Program-made: the position numbers and the translations under genes
Assembly: GCA_025360395.1 (NCBI GenBank)
Contig: JANYCH010000350.1
Location: forward strand, 1-9,202
DNA length: 9,202 nt
DNA from: Cytophagales bacterium
GTDB lineage: Bacteria > Bacteroidota > Bacteroidia > Cytophagales > UBA9547
Reading direction: 5' to 3'
Notes under the pieces: model-generated
The model's input: only the letters and a program-made list of their open reading frames with translations
Told to the model about the DNA's origin: nothing
The model's database searches: none
Part shown: positions 1 to 6,444 of the stretch, piece after piece
How positions within the stretch are numbered: position 1 is the first letter of the stretch
Layout: each line of letters opens with the position of its first letter

Positions 1-1683
1 AATGGGATTTCTGCTATGAATGCCCCCAATACGTATGGCAGAAGTTATACAAAAGCGAAAGGTCAGAACAACAATACGGATGCACACAATTATGGGTACA
101 ATTTTGAAGAACAATGGTCAAAGGCCTATGAACTAGATCCTGAACTTGTATTTATTACTGGATGGAATGAATGGTTTGCGGGAAGATTTGAAAGATGGCC
201 AGGAACCCCTGATGCTCCTATAAATGCCTTTCCGGATGAATTTAGTCCTGAAAAGAGCAGAGACATTGAACCTATGAAGGGTGGGCATGGTGATAATTAT
301 TATTACCAAATGGCTTCCAATATCCGGAAATTTAAAGGTATGAATGCTCCTGGATTGCTATCAGGACCCATTTTATCAGCAAAAATCGACGGGATATTTT
401 CAGACTGGACTTCAGTGACTCCCGAATATAAGCATCACATGGGAAGCACTCCGCAAAGGAACTCTGCCGGTTGGAATGGTACTTACTATACCAATACAAC
501 AGGAAGAAATGACTTCATTTTGTCTAAAGTTACCCGTGATGCATCTAGCCTTTATTTTTATATGCAGACAGCAATGGATATTACACCGGCAGGAGCTAAT
601 TGGATGACCTTATTTATTGATATAGACCGTAATAAATCTACAGGATGGGAAGGTTATGATTATGTGATTAATCGTTTGGCTCCTGATGTAAATCAGGCAA
701 TAGTAGAAAAATCAACTGGTGGCTGGAATTGGACATTTGTTGGGAAAGCTGATTTTTCGTTTAAGAACAATCAATTAGAAATAAAATTACCTAAGGCTTT
801 AATTGGTATTTCAAATATTGCGGATTTAAATTTTGAATTTAAATGGTCTGATAACATGCAGAACCAAGGCGATATTAATGATTTTACAGTTAATGGGGAT
901 GCCGCCCCTTCAGGAAGATTTAATTATTTATATAAAGGATCGACCCCAAAGCCTTATAATAATTCCATAACTATTATTCCAGGTAAGGTAGAAGCTGAAA
1001 ACTATGATGCCGGAGCGAATGGCACTGCCTATTTTGATACTGACCCAGGAAATAATGGAGGTCTATTGCGAAATGATGACGTTGATGTACAAAAGGTTCC
1101 TGCTAGTAATTATGGTATAGGATGGATTGTGCCAGGAGAATGGCTTACATATACTTTAGATATTCAACAATCTGGATACTACGATATTTCATTAAACCTA
1201 GCATCCATTGTTTCAGATGCAAAAATGCATATAGAAATTGGTGGAGACAATATTACGGGTTCTATAGGGATTCCCAATACTGGGTCCTATGATACCTATA
1301 CATTAAAAAACATAAATAAAATTTATTTAAAGTCTGGCATAACAACTATGCGAATGTACTTTGAAACAGGGGGCTTCAATATTGACTATGTTGATTATCG
1401 TTTATCATTTATTACCTCTAATACTGAGTCAGATCTGCAAAAGGATATTTTTATTTATCCAAATCCTACAAGCAAGCAAATCAATATAGCGTTATCTGAA
1501 ACAATAGCAATAGAAAAAGTGGCTCTATTCTCGCAAGAAGGTAAAGCACTATTTATAAAACCGATATTTGATGCTAAAAATATAACAATTCCATTAGACC
1601 AGTCTTTCCATGAAGGTATTTTGCTCCTTGAATTAACAACCTCCAAAGGTGTCTTTTATAAAAAAATAGTTAAAATAAATTGA
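1..1683 (+). CDS. Secreted multidomain carbohydrate-active protein (GH71/GH99-like end, CBM9-like, CBM6-like, T9SS sorting tail), 5' partial
   Basis: The frame is open from base 1, so the true start lies upstream and the ATG at 16 is internal. Counting from that Met, residues 44-105 include ITGWNEW and a Trp/Glu/Asp-rich stretch, which resembles the C-terminal end of GH71/GH99-like (endo-mannanase type) TIM barrels. Residues about 122-308 start with KIDGIFSDW and read as a CBM9-like beta-sandwich. Residues about 318-462 (KVEAENYDAG, then GIGWIVPGEWLTYTLDI, ending FNIDYVDY) are a CBM6-like module, with the usual AEN start and Trp-x-x-Tyr pattern. Residues about 476-555 hold IFIYPNPTSKQINI and end in KKIVKIN, a type A T9SS sorting domain, so the protein should be exported through the outer membrane and anchored or released. 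Inference: a surface enzyme that binds and cuts a polysaccharide. The substrate cannot be told because the catalytic core is mostly outside the window. Confidence 0.85.
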   Translation, partial: NGISAMNAPNTYGRSYTKAKGQNNNTDAHNYGYNFEEQWSKAYELDPELVFITGWNEWFAGRFERWPGTPDAPINAFPDEFSPEKSRDIEPMKGGHGDNYYYQMASNIRKFKGMNAPGLLSGPILSAKIDGIFSDWTSVTPEYKHHMGSTPQRNSAGWNGTYYTNTTGRNDFILSKVTRDASSLYFYMQTAMDITPAGANWMTLFIDIDRNKSTGWEGYDYVINRLAPDVNQAIVEKSTGGWNWTFVGKADFSFKNNQLEIKLPKALIGISNIADLNFEFKWSDNMQNQGDINDFTVNGDAAPSGRFNYLYKGSTPKPYNNSITIIPGKVEAENYDAGANGTAYFDTDPGNNGGLLRNDDVDVQKVPASNYGIGWIVPGEWLTYTLDIQQSGYYDISLNLASIVSDAKMHIEIGGDNITGSIGIPNTGSYDTYTLKNINKIYLKSGITTMRMYFETGGFNIDYVDYRLSFITSNTESDLQKDIFIYPNPTSKQINIALSETIAIEKVALFSQEGKALFIKPIFDAKNITIPLDQSFHEGILLLELTTSKGVFYKKIVKIN

Positions 1684-1880
1684 AAAGTGCAAGATGGATG
1701 TTGGCAGCTTTTGGCGCACATCGCTGTAAGTGCAGTGGTGCTTTGAATAGAGGTTAACAAGCAATTCAAAGTTCATGGAACTCAATAATTTTAAAAACAA
1801 TCACTAATTTATTTCAACATAAAGTAAAACTTAAGCAGTTTACTATAGATATATTTTTTTGAAATAAGAATTTACAAGTA

Positions 1881-3218
1881 ATGTTTTTTTCTAAGTTAAT
1901 TCCGTTCATCAAAGCCAATAGCGTATTTATATTATCACTATTGCTAATTCATTGTGCCTATTTTGGGCTCGCATGGGGTTACGAAGGGATTTGCAATGGC
2001 GATTCTGATGAATATCTTAAAACGGCAGAAAACTTTAAATACCATTTTGAATGCTATAATTGGGTTTGGACTGACCAGAAGAATCCTGCCTTTTATAGTC
2101 TAAGACCACCCATTTATGGAATATTCATTTTTTTACTTAAAACTGTTTGTCACAATGATTATTTTGTACTTTTTTTTCAAAACATTTTAAGCATTTGTAC
2201 CTGGCTACTGACCTTGCATATTTCCCACCAGCTTAAACCAGATTTTAAGATAGAAATACCGATTATAGTTTCTCTGCTTATAGTTCCTTCCCAAATGATT
2301 ATGGTAAATACGATCGGTGCAGACTGGTTACTACAATTCTGGCTCACATTTGCCTTGTTCTTTCTTGTCAAATTCATTCGAAACGGATCGCCGGATTCTA
2401 TAGCTGGATATAATATTTCGCTGGCCTTGGCTGTTTTAACCAAACCAGTAATGATGTATTTTTGGATACCTAACCTTTTAGTATCTTTCTATTTTTTCTA
2501 CCATAAAAGAAGTTTTAAAATCCTTATTTGCTCCTTAATCTTGCCATTAACAGTCTTATGTTGGAGTTTGCGGAATTATAATAAAACCGGGCTTTTTCAT
2601 TATTCTTCTATAAAAACTCAGAATATCCTGGACCTGAATGCAGGTGCAGTTTTGATCAAACTCTACGGTGCAAAAGAAGCCAACATAATTAAAAATAAAA
2701 TTACCGATAAAGCAGAAAAAATTGAAAAATATCCGGAAAAATGCGAGTTCATTGTACAAAATGCAATGACTATTATAAAAGACCACCCAGTATTATATAG
2801 CTATTGTCATGTAAGGGGTATGTTCAATTTTATGCTGTCAATTGGCCGTTATGATTTAAAGAATTTCTTCAATAAGGAATTTGATAACCTTAACATAAGT
2901 ATTGCAAGAGAAATAGAAAAACAGGGGCTCTTGGGTTTCCTGAAGTTTTATTTTCAAAATGTAAACATCTGCTTTGTTGCATTTTTTGTAATGGCCTTTG
3001 TATGGAACATTGTTATCCTGGCTGGCTTCCTTACATTTTGTATGAAGTCAACTATTAACATTCAAATTAAAATTTTTATCGCTTTATTGGTATTTTACTC
3101 AGCCTTTGTTTGTGGTCCAGGTGGTGACATCCGGTTTAAACTTGCTGTATTGCCTTATTTAATCCTAACTCTTTCCTCATTCTACAAAAACTCAATCTTT
3201 CGAAGAACCACTTTATAA
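1881..3218 (+). CDS. GT-C fold integral membrane glycosyltransferase (PMT/ArnT-like)
   Basis: This 445-residue protein has about ten hydrophobic segments (roughly 14-34, 94-115, 124-145, 150-167, 177-209, 213-229, 356-388, 396-412, 420-436). The first periplasmic loop holds GDSDEY (40-45), the position of the acidic catalytic motif in GT-C enzymes, followed by RPPIYG (75-80), which matches the RPPGYP-type motif of the GT39/GT83 group. TKP (187-189) and WSLRNY (228-233) are also familiar from this family. The end, GPGGDIRFKLAVLPYLIL, matches the last-helix pattern. Family members move a sugar from a polyprenyl-phosphate donor to a lipid, glycan or protein on the outer face of the inner membrane. 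The acceptor here is unknown. It lies 197 bp after the secreted glycan-active gene, so shared transcription is possible but not shown. The ATG at 1881 has no Shine-Dalgarno sequence. Confidence 0.72.
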   Translation: MFFSKLIPFIKANSVFILSLLLIHCAYFGLAWGYEGICNGDSDEYLKTAENFKYHFECYNWVWTDQKNPAFYSLRPPIYGIFIFLLKTVCHNDYFVLFFQNILSICTWLLTLHISHQLKPDFKIEIPIIVSLLIVPSQMIMVNTIGADWLLQFWLTFALFFLVKFIRNGSPDSIAGYNISLALAVLTKPVMMYFWIPNLLVSFYFFYHKRSFKILICSLILPLTVLCWSLRNYNKTGLFHYSSIKTQNILDLNAGAVLIKLYGAKEANIIKNKITDKAEKIEKYPEKCEFIVQNAMTIIKDHPVLYSYCHVRGMFNFMLSIGRYDLKNFFNKEFDNLNISIAREIEKQGLLGFLKFYFQNVNICFVAFFVMAFVWNIVILAGFLTFCMKSTINIQIKIFIALLVFYSAFVCGPGGDIRFKLAVLPYLILTLSSFYKNSIFRRTTL

Positions 3219-3225
3219 GGCTTAT

Positions 3226-3256
3226 ATTCAGTTCTATAGTTTTTTATGAGCTGAAT
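3226..3256 (+). terminator. Possible transcription terminator hairpin after the glycosyltransferase gene
   Basis: The arms 3226-3234 (ATTCAGTTC) and 3248-3256 (GAGCTGAAT) form a 9-bp stem with one G:U pair and a 13-nt loop, starting 8 bases after the TAA stop at 3216-3218. The tail TATTGTTAATATAATT is T/A-rich but lacks a clean T run, so this is a weak intrinsic terminator at best. Confidence 0.4.
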
Positions 3257-3282
3257 TATTGTTAATATAATTACCGACACTC

Positions 3283-3302
3283 AAGATCCTTACCCTGATC
3301 TT
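3283..3302. repeat. Short inverted repeat in the convergent gap
   Basis: AAGATC (3283-3288) and GATCTT (3297-3302) are perfect 6-bp inverted arms around an 8-nt loop. They lie between the convergent glycosyltransferase and outer-membrane protein genes, downstream of the latter's stop. Neither strand has a T tract after it. It could help end or stabilise the - strand transcript, but chance is also plausible. Confidence 0.25.
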
Positions 3303-3332
3303 TACCAATTTCTTAAGTACCCAATATTAACC

Positions 3333-4160
3333 TTAAAATTTGCTTAGGGGCAATTTAAATCCTGCACCATACATGTATTGCAAAGAAAAGAAACGGTGTG
3401 TGGCTAATCCCTTATGATCTGCCCCAAGTCTTGTGTTGGTATAATTTGCAAGAGCACCTTGAAACGAAGTTTCAATAAAAAAGTATCTCAAAAATTCTAA
3501 ACGTAAAGTAGTACTTGCACCGTAAACCATCCCGTGGTAATAAAAGGCACCCTTATCATAGTTTCCTAAAACCGTAGAGATCGTGTAAGAAACCAGCGGT
3601 CCCGCCCCTATTTTCCCGATTGCACTTATCCTGATATTCTTTTTCTTAACAAAATCTGACCTTTTCATCAGATTCAGCATTAAGTAATTGTTTCCGTTTG
3701 TATGCTGGAGATGAACAAATTCAGGTGTAACAACCGTGTCTTTATCAATAGATCTCCCTCTTATATTACCACTTACATGCATGCTTTGATAATCATTTAC
3801 CACATATTTCAAATGGTCCCAGCTAAGTTCAAGGCCCAGGTTCCTTTTATCGTTGAAAAAATACCCGATATGGAAATTGTACTGTGGTATGGTCATTTGT
3901 TTTACCTTATAAAAATTTTCCATATCAGGTTTATCGCTGGCATGGGCGTCTTTAAAAGTAAAATCATAATTGTCTGAATCCGAATTTCTGAACCTTATAG
4001 TACTTTTTGAATACCATTCACGGTTGTACCCCCAAAAAAGATAAAATTCGCCTCTAGAAAAACTTTTCTTTTTAGTGGGTTCTAGAGAAGGGGTAGTGCT
4101 TTGTGAGCGCGCAGGATTATATGCCATGCAAAGCAGGAACATCAGTATTAATTCTTTCAT
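3333..4160 (-). CDS. Predicted outer-membrane beta-barrel protein, function unknown
   Basis: This 275-residue protein begins with a Sec signal peptide: Lys2, a hydrophobic core ILMFLLCMAY at about 5-14, and a likely cleavage site after ARS (residue 19). The mature part is rich in alternating aromatic/polar strands such as FYLFWGYNREWY (39-50), YNFHIGYFF (94-102), NLGLELSWDHL (107-117), GAGPLVSYTIS (185-195) and LEFLRYFFIETSFQGAL (221-237). It ends in AGFKLPLSKF with a C-terminal Phe, the usual beta-signal recognised by the BAM complex. This supports an outer-membrane barrel of perhaps 8-10 strands. I do not recognise a specific family. No lipobox, TonB box or plug domain is visible, so it is not a TonB-dependent transporter. 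It is transcribed alone, convergent with the glycosyltransferase gene. A TAnnTTTG promoter element lies 28 bp upstream of its ATG. Confidence 0.75.
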   Translation of the reverse strand: MKELILMFLLCMAYNPARSQSTTPSLEPTKKKSFSRGEFYLFWGYNREWYSKSTIRFRNSDSDNYDFTFKDAHASDKPDMENFYKVKQMTIPQYNFHIGYFFNDKRNLGLELSWDHLKYVVNDYQSMHVSGNIRGRSIDKDTVVTPEFVHLQHTNGNNYLMLNLMKRSDFVKKKNIRISAIGKIGAGPLVSYTISTVLGNYDKGAFYYHGMVYGASTTLRLEFLRYFFIETSFQGALANYTNTRLGADHKGLATHRFFSLQYMYGAGFKLPLSKF

Positions 4161-4188
4161 TTATTTGTCCGTGGAGTAGACTTACGGG

Positions 4189-4196
4189 CAAAGTTA
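4189..4196 (-). promoter_or_regulatory. Bacteroidota-type -7 promoter element for the outer-membrane protein gene
   Basis: The + strand CAAAGTTA reads TAACTTTG on the - strand, a perfect match to the TAnnTTTG -7 consensus of Bacteroidota sigma-ABfr promoters. It ends 28 bp before the ATG whose first base is at 4160, giving a plausible short leader. No clear TTTG -33 element is seen about 19 bp further upstream, which lowers confidence. The rest of the gap up to 4374 is A/T-rich and holds nothing else I can name. Confidence 0.5.
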
Positions 4197-4374
4197 TTGA
4201 AAATCAATATGTTTCATTAGACAGGGGCTTTTTTGCTTCTTATATGGAATTTACAAGATGTAATACCAGAACCTAATCAGAAGGTTTTAAAAGGGTGATA
4301 AACAAGAAATAATAAAATAAAAAGTTACCCGGAAAAATTAAAGATCTAATGTATACACATGCAAACGATATACT

Positions 4375-4404
4375 AAAAAAGATGGCCACAATATTGCAGC
4401 CATC
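4375..4404 (-). terminator. Intrinsic terminator of the DJ-1/PfpI gene
   Basis: On the - strand GATGGC (4404-4399) pairs with GCCATC (4386-4381) to give a perfect 6-bp stem, followed directly by TTTTTT (4380-4375). The 12-nt loop contains the 8-bp palindrome CAATATTG, which could extend the hairpin after a 2-nt internal bulge. It begins about 20 bases after the TAA stop at 4428-4426, where a Rho-independent terminator is expected. Confidence 0.72.
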
Positions 4405-4425
4405 TGAAGTTTATTTGATGTAATA

Positions 4426-5004
4426 TTAAACCAACTCTTGCTGCCGATCGCTTCGGTTGTGTATCCCTTCCTCGAACTCTTCAATCATTTTCGCACAAAA
4501 AGCAGGAAGGTCTGCAGGACGCCTGCTTGTGACAAATCCTTTGTCACATACTACTTCCTCATCCACCCAGTTTGCTCCGGAATTAATAAGGTCTGTTTTT
4601 ATAGAAGGATAAGATGTAAGGGTACGTCCGGCCAACATATCTGTTTCAATCAATGTTAACAATGCATGACAAATTGCTGCAACAGGTTTTTTGTCTTCCA
4701 TAAATCCGGCAACGAAATCAATCACATCTTCATTCATTCTAAGTTTATCCGGGTTCATTACTCCGCCAGGCAATAACAAGGCATCGTAATCGTCAGAATT
4801 AACTTTATCAATTACTTTATCTACCATATATTCCCCACCCCAATTTGATTCTCTCCAGGCTTTTACTTTCCCTGGTTTCAGGGAAATTACATCTATAGTT
4901 GCACTTTGCTCTTTCAAAGCATTCAATGGTATTAAAAACTCCGATTCTTCAAAACCATCTGCAACAACTATGGCGATTCTTTTATTTTCCAGTTTCGTTT
5001 CCAT
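4426..5004 (-). CDS. DJ-1/PfpI family protein (class I glutamine amidotransferase-like)
   Basis: This 192-residue protein spans the full family length. The N-terminus RIAIVVADGFEESE (9-22) is the first beta strand plus the acidic loop that supplies the active-site Glu. DYDALLLPGG (72-81) is the next conserved strand and turn. AAICHA (109-114) is the nucleophile elbow, with Cys112 next to His113, as in PfpI, YhbO and other DJ-1 family members. TSYPSIKTDLINSGANWVDE (130-149) is the typical C-terminal part of the PfpI/YhbO branch. Members have been described as proteases, glyoxalase-like enzymes, deglycases and stress-protective chaperones, and the exact reaction is disputed for many. Intact residues argue for an active cytoplasmic protein; a general stress role is inference. 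It is monocistronic, with its own terminator, and diverges from the nucleotidyltransferase module. The ATG is the natural start, since the family begins only a few residues before strand 1. Confidence 0.9.
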   Translation of the reverse strand: METKLENKRIAIVVADGFEESEFLIPLNALKEQSATIDVISLKPGKVKAWRESNWGGEYMVDKVIDKVNSDDYDALLLPGGVMNPDKLRMNEDVIDFVAGFMEDKKPVAAICHALLTLIETDMLAGRTLTSYPSIKTDLINSGANWVDEEVVCDKGFVTSRRPADLPAFCAKMIEEFEEGIHNRSDRQQELV

Positions 5005-5038
5005 ATGAATTACATTTTATTTAATCTAAGAAATAAAT

Positions 5039-5056
5039 ATGCCTCCAATGCCTCCA
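5039..5056. repeat. Perfect tandem 9-bp repeat in a divergent promoter gap
   Basis: ATGCCTCCA occurs twice back-to-back (5039-5047 and 5048-5056) in the 83-bp gap between the divergent DJ-1 gene and the 48-residue small gene. It is the most G+C-rich part of this A/T-rich gap. The position would suit an operator for either gene, but that is inference. Confidence 0.5.
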
Positions 5057-5087
5057 CTTGTTTAAAAGAACTATGTAATTTTAGATT

Positions 5088-5234
5088 ATGGATGAGGAAA
5101 GACAGAAAATAATACTTGGTTCCAAAAAGGATACTGGATTAAGTATTTACGAAGAGCGGTTCCGTATCCTGATGAAACTAATCAGGATTGAGAGGATGAT
5201 GAAGAGAGCAAAGGATTTAAATCCAAAAATATAA
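5088..5234 (+). CDS. Small basic protein (48 aa), candidate partner of the downstream nucleotidyltransferase
   Basis: ATG GAT GAG GAA opens a 48-codon frame ending in TAA at 5232-5234. A TAG stop in the same frame at 5082-5084 fixes this ATG as the first possible start. The protein begins MDEERQKIILGSKKDTG and continues with YEERFRILMKLIRIERMMKR (21-40), a strongly amphipathic, Lys/Arg/Met/Leu-rich probable helix, ending AKDLNPKI. No catalytic motif is visible. The next gene starts one base after its stop, so the two are almost certainly co-transcribed and translationally coupled. From memory, Bacteroidota nucleotidyltransferases of this kind often have a short upstream gene with a similar RF-L-LI/M-RAK helix. 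A role as antitoxin or subunit is inference. The length is short enough that gene callers may miss it. Confidence 0.62.
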   Translation: MDEERQKIILGSKKDTGLSIYEERFRILMKLIRIERMMKRAKDLNPKI

Positions 5235-5235
5235 G

Positions 5236-5709
5236 GTGGATATTTTAGACGAAGAAATTTTAAGTCTTTGGAAAGTTTTAAACCAATGCAAAGTTAAATA
5301 TATAATGGTTGGAGGCTTTGCTACCAATTTCCATGGATTCTCAAGGTTTACAGCTGATGTTGATTTATGGCTTGAAGACTCTTTAGAAAACAGAAGGAAT
5401 TTTCGAGAAGCAATGAAAATAATGAACATTGGAGATTTTGAAGTTCTTGAGACAATGGAATTCACAGCCGGATGGACAAGTCTAATACTAAATTCTGGAA
5501 TCGAACTTGATTTGATGACCCAGTTAAAAGGTTTTGAGAAAGGAGATTTTGAAGAGTGTTATAGATTGGCTGTAAAGGTAAAAATAGAAGGGGTTGAAGT
5601 GATATTTATACATTTAAACCACCTCATTCATGAAAAAGAAAAATGTGGACGACCTAAAGACTTAATTGATTTAACAGAATTATTAAAAATAAGAAATTCA
5701 ATAATTTAA
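5236..5709 (+). CDS. Minimal nucleotidyltransferase (AbiEii/DUF6036-like), GTG start
   Basis: This 157-residue protein has the core signature of pol-beta superfamily minimal nucleotidyltransferases: VGGFATNFHGFSRFTADVDL (25-44), with the Gly26-Gly27 pair and Asp41-x-Asp43 metal-binding carboxylates. IELDLMTQLKGF (89-100) probably supplies a third carboxylate (Asp92 or Glu90). CGRPKDLIDLTELL (137-150) is the C-terminal R-P-K-D motif seen in AbiEii-type and related enzymes. The expected activity is transfer of a nucleotide to an RNA, protein or small molecule. Toxin members of this superfamily modify tRNA or partner proteins. The start is GTG at 5236, one base after the stop of the small upstream gene. 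It is preferred because the next Met (residue 24) would remove the helix before the GG motif. No HEPN gene is adjacent, so this is not a standard MNT/HEPN pair. The target is unknown. Confidence 0.85.
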   Translation: MDILDEEILSLWKVLNQCKVKYIMVGGFATNFHGFSRFTADVDLWLEDSLENRRNFREAMKIMNIGDFEVLETMEFTAGWTSLILNSGIELDLMTQLKGFEKGDFEECYRLAVKVKIEGVEVIFIHLNHLIHEKEKCGRPKDLIDLTELLKIRNSII

Positions 5710-5732
5710 TTATTCCATGCTTTGAATATATT

Positions 5733-6335
5733 TTAAATGAAGCAAACAATTGGTTTTTTTACCTCCAACCGATTACCATCATACTCTAACAAATACAGGC
5801 AAAGGTTATCGTGATCAAATGAATCCATTTCAGTAAGGGGAAGACTTTTTATGTGGCACATCAGAATACGCAAAGCCCTGCCATGAATGCAAACCAAAAC
5901 ATTTTTTTCATCTTCCCTAGATAAGATAAGATCCCAAACAGGAATTTGCCTCAACCTCACAATCTCCGGCGATTCTCCACCGCCAATTGCAAGATGTGTT
6001 TCTCCATTAGTCCATCGCTGCATTATTGAAAGGTAATGCTCCTTGTCTTCTTTAGATGATAATTTACCATCAAATTCCCCCCAGCTAATCTCATTTAGCC
6101 CTACATGTTGCTCCCAGGGAATATTTTTATCAATAAATTTCTGGACAGATTGATGCGTTCTTTGAAGTTTGGAGGTATAAATCTTATCAAAAGGGATGTC
6201 TTTATAAGCTTCGTAAAAAAGATCCGCTTGTTGCTTGCCAGTTTCATTTAAAGAAGTATCTACGCTGCTCCCCTGCACTATTCCCCTCTTATTATAATCT
6301 GTTTGGCCGTGCCTGATAAGATAGATATGCTTCAA
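5733..6335 (-). CDS. Histidine phosphatase family protein (phosphoglycerate mutase-like)
   Basis: This 200-residue protein belongs to branch 1 of the histidine phosphatase superfamily. LIRHGQTDYNKRG (6-18) carries the catalytic Arg8-His9-Gly10; the usual partners are present as Arg59 (SKLQRT), the likely acid/base Glu82 (LNEISWGEFDG) and the second His151 (VCIHGRAL). GGGESPE (118-124) is also typical. All active-site residues are intact, so it is a probable phosphatase of a small molecule, acting in the cytoplasm (no signal peptide). The substrate (phosphosugar, phosphoglycerate, alpha-ribazole phosphate) cannot be told. No ATG is available: codons upstream of the RHG motif run from a stop through ATT to TTG, and TTG at 6335-6333 gives the standard MKHIYLIRHG start. 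It is convergent with the nucleotidyltransferase (23 bp between stops) and divergent from menI. Confidence 0.9.
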   Translation of the reverse strand: MKHIYLIRHGQTDYNKRGIVQGSSVDTSLNETGKQQADLFYEAYKDIPFDKIYTSKLQRTHQSVQKFIDKNIPWEQHVGLNEISWGEFDGKLSSKEDKEHYLSIMQRWTNGETHLAIGGGESPEIVRLRQIPVWDLILSREDEKNVLVCIHGRALRILMCHIKSLPLTEMDSFDHDNLCLYLLEYDGNRLEVKKPIVCFI

Positions 6336-6444
6336 AGCAGTAATTTGTTTTTATTTGTGCTAAAATAATGAATAAACCGCTCAGTGATAAATTATATCGT
6401 TAGATGATTTTTTACCGGTTTAAAAGAAATTGCAAAACTCACCC

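Noticed and set aside
1742..1782. Inverted repeats TTTGAAT/ATTCAAA (1742-1748, 1764-1770) and AGTTC/GAACT (1770-1774, 1778-1782) after the T9SS-tailed gene
   Set aside because: The arms are short and A/T-rich, the two overlap by one base, and no T tract follows; too weak to call a terminator or operator.
3702..3977. 91-codon + strand frame opposite the outer-membrane protein gene
   Set aside because: It lies wholly antisense to a gene with a clear signal peptide and barrel pattern, and its product has no recognisable features.
4270..4286. AACCT/AGGTT inverted repeat in the gap upstream of the outer-membrane protein gene
   Set aside because: Only 5-bp arms, no supporting context; expected by chance in this A/T-rich gap.
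4438..4659. 73-codon + strand frame inside the DJ-1/PfpI gene
   Set aside because: Antisense to a well conserved family sequence with intact catalytic residues; a shadow frame.
5076..5083. TAATTTTA as a -7 promoter element for the 48-residue gene
   Set aside because: The last consensus base is wrong, it is only four bases from the ATG, and no TTTG is found at the expected upstream spacing.
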